The notes beneath the pieces are model-generated. The model saw nothing but the letters and a program-made list of their open reading frames with translations, was not told where the DNA came from and did not search any database. Shown here in pieces: positions 10,900-18,935 of a DNA stretch of 21,884 nt (position 1 is the stretch's first letter; each line of letters begins with the position of its first letter). The stretch is from positions 305,797 to 327,680 of the forward strand of contig BLXT01002522.1 in assembly GCA_019648995.1 (NCBI GenBank), in the 5' to 3' direction. This stretch comes from Plakobranchus ocellatus. Taxonomy: Eukaryota > Mollusca > Gastropoda > Plakobranchidae. Made by a program: the position numbers and the translations under genes.

Positions 10900-11030
10900 C
10901 AGACAGAATGATAGAAAGAGCGGGAGTGAGAGAGACAGAGAGAGAGAAAGGCAGTCAGACAAATTGAGAGAAAGAGAGAGAGAGATAGAGAGATAGAGAG
11001 AGAATGAGAGAGAGACAGAAAGAGAAAGAG
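10900..11030. repeat. Degenerate GA/GACA/GATA tract right of gap
   Basis: Imperfect GA repeat with GACA, GATA and GAAA interruptions, the right shoulder of the same purine-rich array as before the gap. Confidence 0.92.
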
Positions 11031-11034
11031 TAAG

Positions 11035-11365
11035 GGGTAAAAATTAAAGGAGGGTGGGGTATATTAAAAATATAGGCCTATAATATAAATAGGGGGATGT
11101 TGCAGTGAATATAATTATTCATTATGAACAAATTAGTCATTTCACATACAAGAGAAACTCTGCAAACACTTTAAAACTTATGTTTTTATATAAACACACA
11201 TTTTCATGTCATACCTCAATAACATAGAGCGTGAGAGATCATATTATATGGGATTGGACACTCTAAAAAAAAAAAGCAGAAATCACTGAACTCAACATGG
11301 AATATTAATTTATCATAAGGACATATTTAGAAATTTTTTATGATTATTTGAAGTTCCTGTCGCTG
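11035..11365. other. Non-coding AT-rich stretch
   Basis: No gene or repeat family seen. Short A/T runs only. Confidence 0.5.
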
Positions 11366-11369
11366 AATA

Positions 11370-11510
11370 CAGGGCTTGTCTGGTCGCAAGAATGTTTCTC
11401 CTGTCAGGCCAGGTCGCCGCTAGCGGGGCTCGAATCCGCGACAGAAGGATCTCTCCCTGCAGATCTCACTTCTCAGGGCGGATTCGCTATCCACTGTGCC
11501 ACCGACGCCC
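11370..11510 (-). mobile_element. tRNA-derived SINE, minus strand
   Basis: Read on the minus strand from about 11510: GGGCGTCGGTGGCACAGTGG then ATAGC (A box, about 11486-11500), then GCGGATTCGAGCCCC (B box, about 11425-11440), then CGGCGACCTGGCC. The A-to-B spacing is longer than in the copy at 5314 because of an extra AGAAGTGAGATCTGCAGGGA block. The + strand open frame at 11348-11584 is an antisense reading of this element. It is not a tRNA gene: the A-to-B distance and missing acceptor pairing rule out a cloverleaf. The outer limits are approximate. Confidence 0.75.
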
Positions 11511-11514
11511 CTTG

Positions 11515-12035
11515 TGAAATTGTCCGGAGGCACTTGACAGTCTTAAATTTCAGTGATGAACTGTTTGACATTGCAGCATGTTAAATAGATTTTACCCACA
11601 CGATTTAAAACACACATCCACGCATACATACACTCACTCTTGAGGACCTTGTACAAAAACTTGCGATAAAACCAAAACCAAAAAGTGTGAAAAAGAGATA
11701 ACCAAAACAAGCAAGAAACTAAAAAAATAAAGTAACGTATATAAAAAACATCAACTGCATCAGTTTAATTTCATGTTTTTTTCTTTTTTTTTTATTTGAA
11801 GTTTGAAAAGTGCCCTTAAATTGCACATATTTGCTGCATATAAAATTGTAAAAATATACTGAACTCTTGGTCTGTACCATGACTTTGGTGTATATATGTG
11901 AAATCAAATAACAAAAACACAAAAATGTACTCAACTTTCTTTAAAACACATCAATGGCCTAAACGTCGCTGAAAATTCTTTGGATAGGGGGGCAAACTTT
12001 TCTAATGCATTAAACAAAATAGCTCAAAAGTTTGC
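11515..12035. other. Non-coding AT-rich stretch downstream of BAF
   Basis: No gene seen. A/T-rich with T runs near 11778-11791. It lies beyond the 3' end of the BAF gene. Confidence 0.5.
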
Positions 12036-12039
12036 GGCA

Positions 12040-12251
12040 ATCTCGAAAACAATATATCGTTAAAATGTGGGTACATGAGCGTTTGTTAAAAAAGTTTGAA
12101 AATAATACATCGTTAAATTTGGGTCCATGAACGTTTGTTAAAAAAGTTCGAAAATAATACATCGTTAAATGTGGGTACATGAACGTTTGTTGAAAGTTCG
12201 AAAACAATACATCGTTAAATGTGGGTACATGAACGTTTGTTTAAAGAGTTC
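12040..12251. repeat. 50-53 bp tandem repeat, four copies
   Basis: The core ATCGTTAAATGTGGGTACAT with GAACGTTTGTT recurs with CGTT at about 12058, 12111, 12163 and 12213, giving spacings of 53, 52 and 50 bases. Units differ by single substitutions and by a short indel in the A run and the GTTCGAAAA part. The minus-strand open frame across it is a repeat translation, not a gene. It sits about 170 bases past the likely BAF poly(A) signal. Confidence 0.92.
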
Positions 12252-12422
12252 AATGTCTTCTTTAGCTCGTGTTTGTTGACTTTGCCTTTGATGTCTAATT
12301 TTGTACAACATGAATAAACCCAAAATGAATCATAAAATCCCTCAGATATTCGAAATCTCTTACTTTGGTATATCAATATTGTTGTAAAATGTAACAAAAG
12401 ATCAATCCATTCTACAGTCGAC

Positions 12423-12428
12423 TTTATT
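12423..12428 (-). terminator. Likely poly(A) signal of the BAF gene
   Basis: AATAAA on the minus strand, 20 bases after the BAF stop codon, followed within about 30 bases by a T/GT-rich segment (ATCTTTTGTTACATTTTAC). If used, the 3' UTR would be only about 40-50 nt, which is short but plausible. No competing AATAAA was seen nearby on this strand. Confidence 0.55.
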
Positions 12429-12447
12429 CATACTACAGAATTCAAGT

Positions 12448-13544
12448 TTAGAGACCGTGTTGAGTGCACCAATCTCTCATAGCGTTGAAGCAGTCTCTCT
12501 GTTGCTCTTCATTGGCTTTACAAGTTTTCTGCAGCCAGTCCTTGAACTTGGCCTCTGCTTTATCACGCATCAAAAACTGAGCAAGGACTTTATAGGCCTG
12601 GAGGAGTTGAAAAGAGAAGACATATTTTGTCAAACAATAGTAATATAGATCGAAAAATGTGTGGGGAAAAGCTATGGCTTTGGAAAAGTTTTCAAGATCC
12701 ACAGAATATTACAGGACGACAGAACAACAGTTATACTTCATTTTACAGGTAAAACTCATCTAATCTATAAATTCTGTCGTCCTGCTTAATATTTGTAGGC
12801 CTCACCAGACACTTTAAAGCGAGACAGATTTCAAATCTTACACCGCAATAGCAAATCGAGTACTAGCCCTACCAAATTCAGTAGTTCCATTATAAAACTT
12901 AGCAAACCTAGGTTCATTAGACTAGCCAGCAGTCTAAAGCACATCTGATAGGATAAGTCTTATCCATCTAGCTAGAGTATCTTTGCTTACTCCATTATGA
13001 GGAGGACACAAATGCGCCTATCTTGGCGACAGGCACTGAGTATTGCCGTTTTAAATAAAGTTTATATATGAAATATAACTCTACTATCGAGAATGTGCAC
13101 GTGCTTGGTGTCCATAGCATGACAAGTGTGGCAGCGTTGGCCTGTCACTAGGGCACAAAGTGTTATTAGTTTAGCACTTAACATGAGCAAGTTCAGCTCC
13201 ACAGCTGGCGAAAGAGATTTTAATCATCGTAGCGCAAAAGAGACGTCCCAAATGTAGTAGTATCGTGGACAGCTTGGTCTTAAATTGAACACTCCTCTCA
13301 TGAATCTGCACAGTTGCGGACGATGGAGCAGACTGAATTCTATTTTGATTTCATTAACAAAATCCAAAGCCCTAAGTCACATGATAATCTCAAAAAGGCT
13401 CATTTCATTCGATTTAAACTGTACCTTGTCAATGCGGGCTTTCGCCAGTTCGTCGCCCAAAGTTTTTCCGATGCCAGGTACCTTACTGACATGTTTGTTT
13501 CCTATGGGCTCATTCTGAAACGTTATGCTTTTTTGCGATGCCAT
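12448..13544 (-). CDS. BANF1: Barrier-to-autointegration factor (BAF), two coding exons
   Basis: Coding exon 1 is 13544-13425 (40 codons, starting MASQKSITFQNEPIG). Coding exon 2 is 12597-12448 (49 codons plus TAA). Together they give 89 aa, the length of human BAF. Conserved features are EPIG near residue 12, the helix-hairpin-helix core PGIGKTLGDELAKA (23-36), DKAYKVLAQFL (39-49), DWLQKTCKAN and RDCFNAMRDWC near the C-terminus. BAF is a small dimeric protein that binds double-stranded DNA without sequence preference and bridges it to LEM-domain proteins and lamins at the nuclear envelope, acting in nuclear reassembly. It was first found as a host factor blocking retroviral autointegration. 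Ser3 aligns with the VRK1-phosphorylated Ser4 of human BAF. The donor is AAG|GTACAG. The acceptor is a pyrimidine tract ending CCTCCAG|GCC. The frame is intact and an intron is present, so this is a genuine gene, not a retrocopy. Identification rests on remembered family sequence; no search was run. Confidence 0.95.
12598..13424 (-). other. BAF coding intron (phase 0, 827 bp)
   Basis: GT...AG intron falling exactly between the codons for Lys40 and Ala41 of BAF. The donor context is ACAAG|GTACAG. The acceptor is preceded by TCTTTTCAACTCCTCCAG. The intron contains a long hairpin at 12701-12796 and otherwise unique AT-rich sequence. Confidence 0.92.
12701..12796. repeat. Long inverted repeat inside the BAF intron
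   Basis: ACAGAATATTACAGGACGAC + AGAA (12701-12724) is mirrored by TTCTGTCGTCCTGCTTAATA + TTTGT (12772-12796). The inner 13 bases (AGGACGACAGAA plus the preceding C/G position) pair essentially perfectly and the outer part pairs with a few mismatches. The spacer is about 47 bases. In the transcript this would be a stable stem-loop. It could equally be a small MITE or foldback remnant. No product is known. Confidence 0.85.
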
Positions 13545-13562
13545 GTTGCTGAAATAAAAAAA
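13545..13562 (-). other. Splice acceptor 4 nt before the BAF start codon
   Basis: On the minus strand a T-rich stretch (GTATTTTTTTATTTCAG) ends with AG at 13550-13549, followed by CAAC and then ATG at 13544. This is a good 3' splice site, so the mRNA probably begins in a separate non-coding exon further upstream (higher coordinates). A possible donor is TTG|GTAACT near 14092, but it is only one of several candidates. Confidence 0.55.
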
Positions 13563-14640
13563 TACAATTAATACAACTGAAAGTGAAGGTGTGAAGGTAA
13601 ATATGAATACGGCTTTAAAGTAGACTCTTGTCTTATAGATTCATTATCTCCAGTTTCTCTCTCATCCATGGTCTATGCTTTTAGACGCCAAAGATGTCGC
13701 AATCGAAGAGTGTTTTATTTTTATTTTAATGCAGGGGATATTGACACGTCGGCATGAAAGGAACCAGTGATACTTTGTTGAAATAGGACAATGGCAATAA
13801 AAAGAAAAAAGAAGAAGATTTAATCTATCCGTCATTCATCTTTCATTGTGATTTGTCCTACCTCCAATTATATTTCATTTTTTTCATTTAATCACTCAAT
13901 CACTCCTTCCTTTTCCTTACCCCCCTTCCCACCTTCCCTCAAATTCTTCACGTTGGCAACATTTTATGGGGTGCGAATAAAATCTGCAAAACAAACAAAA
14001 ATATTAGCCTCGAAGGTTTAAGGAGGCATGTTTTGAAAGTCAAAAGCCTGTATACAATTATCAGATTTTATCATCTTAAGTGATTTAGTTACCAATAGAC
14101 TCTCCTGATCGCATCGCACAAAGAGAGCACTTTGTAGTGCTGCAATACTGTCGTCGTAAGTAGACTAAGCTTAGCGCTGGCTTATAATCAACTCACAATG
14201 CAGATTTTGAAAAAAATACACTATAATCCGCTTCTTTTGAAATGCTTAGGAAGAAGATTTTTATGTCGATATATAAAAATGCCGATAAATAAAATGCAAA
14301 GCCAAAGAAGAAAAAAAAACAAGGGGAGATCAGCAATAAAACACTATTTTTTAACCCGATTGTTTCCCTTGATTCTTTTTTTACCGTCACACGATGTCTG
14401 AGAGATTTTCTGTTCATCAGTTTTTTCCCCTTTTAATTTTTTTTTTTTTTGTACATGCTTTTATTTCGCAGCAAATCAGTTAATATGAAAAACAAACAAA
14501 AAGCCACAGACGTATGGATTAGAAGTTGTTAGATGGGGAGGTGTTTGCAAGAATGCAAGTGAATGGTGAGGCGATATTTTGTTTCCCTGAATGTTACTTG
14601 CTTATATAACAAGGTCAAGGTCAGGGTAAATTTGTCTGGT
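13563..14640. other. BAF upstream region, probably 5' intron and promoter
   Basis: No coding sequence recognised. It contains a C/T-rich patch (about 13900-13942, with CCCCCCTTCCC at 13920-13930) whose minus strand is G-rich. If the acceptor at 13550 is used, the BAF first exon and promoter should lie here or somewhat beyond. The opposed short open frames at about 14193-14417 have no family match. Confidence 0.45.
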
Positions 14641-14650
14641 ATTATTAACT

Positions 14651-16618
14651 ACAAGCATGTTTGCCCGTTCAAATGAACGGGAAACCAAAAGACATTTTCC
14701 TGAACATAATTTACTTATCTTAGTGTCGTATTAAATAAATGAAAACTAATAAATACTTACTGATTTAAAAAAGTTATATTTTTCAGCATATAAATTGAGG
14801 TATGCCCTAAACTATATGCTGAAGAATGTCTTATAACATTACGACTTTAAGCAGATTCCTCTAAACCTGAACAGACCATAATCTACCTAACTTGAGTATA
14901 CATGCAATGAACAAAATGCAAAGAACAGTTGAAAAAAAAAAAGTGAAAAATTCATGAACCAACATGGGAATCAAAGAATTAGCCATCTGAAATGCAGCCT
15001 TATTCCAATATATATCTTCATTGAGGTTGAATGATCACTGCTTTTGTAGCCAGGCAAAAAAAAAAAAAAAAAAAACTGACATTCTTTCGCAAAGGAAATG
15101 AAAGTCCCAGAACAAAAACTCATACCAAACAAAGGTGCTTTGCATACCGCAAGCCTTAATAAGGTTTAAATTTTTAACCGAGGATCATTTCATGTCAGCT
15201 ATGAATGGAGTTTGCGTTCTATCATTTTGAAAGACCTGGGGCCTGCAATAATTAAGAAAAAAATTAATCTAGCAGCTTCCATGATTCATTCAGTAGTTAT
15301 ACCCTATGAACTCGAGGTGCAAAAGTAAACCAAACGAAGTTACTGTTATGTGACGCAACCTCAATTCAATTTATCCTTGTCTGAGCAGGATCCTGAAGTC
15401 TGGAAGTTGACATCTCGATTTGGAGTGAATTTCAGAATTTAAAGAGGGACTTTTTGCAAAATTTGTAAGAAATCCTTACAGATCTAGTCCAACTTTAAAA
15501 AATAAAAGGGCTTGAAGTCTATAAAAAACAAAGAAAAGTCTGAATTAACTCCTGAACAAAACTTATACAGAAAAGATGAAATACTTTGGAAATGAAACGA
15601 AGCACAAATGTATAGGCCTACAGAAAAATTCACGAAGGCATGGTCCCTGGAAAAAGGCTAAGATCACCTTATTGTGAACTGGCTATATACAAAAACCAAA
15701 ACCAAACCCTGGAAAAAGGAGAACAGGTCGTCCCAAATGACAGAACATTTTGGAATGGAAGAAGTAGAGGCTGTGAAAGTTTGCAATCAAGATATCGTAA
15801 TTCACTGCAATTTAAATTTAAATGTAATTGCAAAAAAAATTGTCATGAAAATCAAAGTTAGGCCTAAGTAAAATTTTCACTATTATTGCAATAATGGAAC
15901 GGAAAGTTTGAAATAAACTTTAACTATTGAGATACTGATTCTAGATCTAAATAAATATCTAGGCTAGTATTTTAATTGTACTACCTGGTTTGCAATCATA
16001 ATCTCAACATGAATCAACGATTTCAAGATAGGGCCTTCTCTAAATTTTGGTACTGGGTGATATAATTAAAATCCTGGAACGAAATTTTGGGAAATACTTG
16101 CCAAATTTATGCTAATGGATCCTAACAAATATAGATCTTGATAAGATTCTTGATCCAATAATATCAAGATGATTTAACTTTATCAGGATTACGCCCAGAT
16201 CTAGATCTAGGCCCATCATGATCTGAATCTGCACTTAGACTCTACGTTCCAATAAAATACCTGGATTCTAGATTTTAGATCAAACTTGGATGTTGATCTA
16301 TGATTATGATGAAACAGACTCTAAAGATCTAATCTAGAATCTAGATCTAAATTTAGACTCTAGGCTAGACTGAATCTCCATCTAGTTTTAGGCCTACCCA
16401 ATCTCAATTCGATTTAATCAAGCTCTTACAGATTTTTTGAATGAGAGTCTTTAGGGCAGGCCTAGATCTTGATATAGATCAAGATCTATAGATTGCCAAG
16501 ATCTTGAATCTATGTCGCTAACTTTACAATTTGAAACCTTAATTCAGAATCTCACACAATATAGCAAGCTTGTGAATTGGATCTAAGAGTCAAGATATAT
16601 AAATCTAAAAATTTGAGC
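14651..16618. repeat. Tandem duplication, copy 1 (~1.97 kb)
   Basis: Matches the following segment in the same orientation along almost its whole length. Matching landmarks include CTTTAAGCAGATT near 14848/16829, AGGATCATTTCATGTCAGCT at 15181/17077, AGGATCCTGAAGTCTGGAAG at about 15388/17301, CTACCTGGTTTGCAATCATA at about 15981/18135 and CCAATAAAATACCTG at 16249/18401. The boundary near 14653 and 16616 is AGCATGTTT. Many substitutions and small indels show the duplication is old. Open frames at 15640-15871 are not conserved in the other copy, so the unit appears non-coding. Rich in TCTAGA/AGATCT. Confidence 0.88.
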
Positions 16619-18507
16619 ATGTTTGGACACGTTCGATTTTCATGTCCTATGCACGGCCTTAAATTTTGTGGAACATAACCTGCCTACTTTTTAGTGTTGC
16701 ATTTAGTAAATAAAAAACAAAAAATACTCACTGATTTTAAAAGGAGATATGTTTGTCAGCATCATAAATCGAGGTTTGCCTTAAACTATATGCCGAAGAA
16801 TGTCTTATAATGTAACATTACAACTTTAAGCAGATTTCTCTGAACCTGATCGGGACCATAATTTACCTATTTAGGTATACAGTGAACTAAATGCGAAGAA
16901 AGCTTTAAAAAGATGAAAAATTATGAACCAAAATTGAAACCAAAGACTTAGCCTCCTGAAATGTAGCCTTATTCCAGTGTATTTCTTGATTAAGATTGAA
17001 AATCCCAGAACAAAAACATAAACCAAACAAAGATGCTTTGCATAGCGCAGCCTTAATAAGGTTTAACATTTAACTGAGGATCATTTCATGTCAGCTATGA
17101 ATGGAGTTTGCATTCTATAATTTTGAAGGGCTTTGGAGCTGCAAAAATTGATTAAATATTAATCTAGCAGCTACCATGATTCATCCAGTGATTATGCCCT
17201 ATGAACTCTAGATGTCATGTCCTTCACTCAGAACAAAAGTAAACCAAATGAAGTTATTGTTATGTGACGCAATCTCAATTTAATTTATTCTTGTCTGAGC
17301 AGGATCCTGAAGTCTGGAAGTTGATATCTTGACTCGGAGAGAATTTCATTAAAGATTGACTTTTTGCATAATTTGAAAGAAATCCTTATATAACATCCAG
17401 TTTTAAAAACAGTGGAGCTTGAAGTCTCTAAAAACAAAGATAAGTCTGGATTATCTCTTGAACAAAACTGAAACAGAAAAGATGAAATACTTTGGAAATG
17501 AAAAAAGGCATAACTGTATAAGTTAAAATCATTCATGAATGCTTGGTAGAAGAAAAAAGAAGCAGAGGTGATATCAGAAAAAAAGAAGAGGTCACCCAAA
17601 AAGAGGACAGAACATCTAGGAATGGAAGTTAAGCAAAAGTAGAGAAAGCTCGTCATCAAGATCCGATTTCAAGATCCTTGATTTGCTGCATACACTAATA
17701 TAATTTAAATGTAGGCCTAGACAAAAAAAAAATCACCGACTAAATTTCACAATTGTGACAAACAAAAAGAAAGCTTGAAATAATTTTCCGCTATCCAGGT
17801 ATAGATCTAAAATAGGTCTATTAACTTTCCTGATAGGGATTGCAATAATCAAAGTATATATCAATATGATATGTTTCGCTCTAAAATATTGGAATGACAC
17901 TTTGTATTCAAGATGTAGCTTTGTAGTAATTCACTGCAATTAAAAAAAAATTAAATGTAGTTGTAAAACAATCGCTATGATAATGAAATTTAGGTCTAAG
18001 TAAAAACTTCCGCCACCTAATTTTCACTAATAATGCAGTAATGGAACAAAAAGCTTGAAATAAATTTTAGCTATCGAGATACTGATTATAGATCTAGATC
18101 TATATAAATATCTAGGCTAGTATATTAATTTGGCTACCTGGTTTGCAATCATAATCTCAGCGTAGACCAACAATATCAAGATAGGGCTTTTTCAAAATGT
18201 CGGTATTGGGCGATACATAATCAGAATCCTGGAACACAATTTTGGGAAAAACTTGCCAAATTTTCCTTAACGGATCCTTATAGACTCTACGTATCTAGAT
18301 CTAGATTTAGATTAGATTTTTGATCCAACAATATGATTTAAATTTATCAAGAGTAAGCCCAGATCTAGATCTAGATCTACATCCATCTAGACTCTAGGTT
18401 CCAATAAAATACCTGTTAAGATCAAACTTAGATTTTGATCTATGATTCAGATGGAATAGTCTCTAAAGATCTAATCTAGAATCTAGATCTCAATTTACAG
18501 TCTAGGA
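16619..18507. repeat. Tandem duplication, copy 2 (interrupted by hAT)
   Basis: Second, diverged copy of the preceding unit. Its coordinates run about 1.97 kb ahead at the start and about 2.15 kb ahead near the end, because of an extra internal duplication at about 17680-18180. Homology to copy 1 (AATCTAGAATCTAGATCT, then TCTAGG near 18501) stops abruptly at 18507, where a hAT terminal sequence begins. The counterpart of the last ~250 bases of copy 1 is missing here and should lie beyond the transposon. The open frame on the minus strand at 17285-17659 is not preserved in copy 1 and is not a gene. Confidence 0.87.
17680..18180. repeat. Internal direct duplication in copy 2 (~280 bp offset)
   Basis: AAGCTTGAAATAA at 17771 recurs at 18051, followed in both by a CTATC(C/G)AG-TATAGATCT segment and a G-TTGCAAT-ATAATC segment (about 17844 and 18144). 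The two halves are diverged and have indels. Copy 1 has only one version, so this happened within copy 2 or was lost from copy 1. Confidence 0.65.
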
Positions 18508-18935
18508 CAGGGCTGCCAATGACCAGGTTTCAGAAAACCCCATTGCCGGGTTTTAAAAACCCCAGATCATAGGGAAAAATTCCGCCAAAACCCCAGACAT
18601 TATTTTGACCCATGTTTATAATAAAAAAAAAACTTAACCCCCCTATCAAAAACGCATCATTTTCGTGAAACAAAAAATCACAAGGTTAAATGGCTGTAAT
18701 TTTTTTTTTTTTTAATAACTTGAAAAAAAAATTAGATTTATGTCGAATATTTTTACATTGATATTTGGCCTATCGTTGGAGACTTTAAGGCCTATTTGGC
18801 AGCCAGGAGAAAAATATTCCGCTAAATCCCCACCCCGAGGACGGGCTACGTATAAAACTAGGAGCCTATTTACAAAAAGTATGTACTTGAAATGTATATA
18901 CACAATAATGTACAAGGGAACGTCGTCTCCCACAG

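Noticed and set aside
11348-11584. 78-codon plus-strand open frame
   Set aside because: It is the antisense reading of the tRNA-derived SINE.
13110-13205. Possible third tRNA-derived SINE in the BAF intron
   Set aside because: AAGTTCAGCTCCAC resembles a B box, but the presumed A box is weak and there is no shared body with the two clear copies.
13285-13571. Plus-strand open frames over BAF exon 1
   Set aside because: Shadow frames. The minus strand gives the BAF N-terminus with a correct donor site.
14651-14700. Helitron 3' hairpin at the edge of the tandem unit
   Set aside because: The stem is present, but no CTRR end was found at the right distance on the matching strand.
17285-17659. 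124-codon minus-strand open frame
   Set aside because: It lies in the tandem duplication and its frame is not kept in copy 1. The peptide is Phe/Ser-rich and like no family I recognise.
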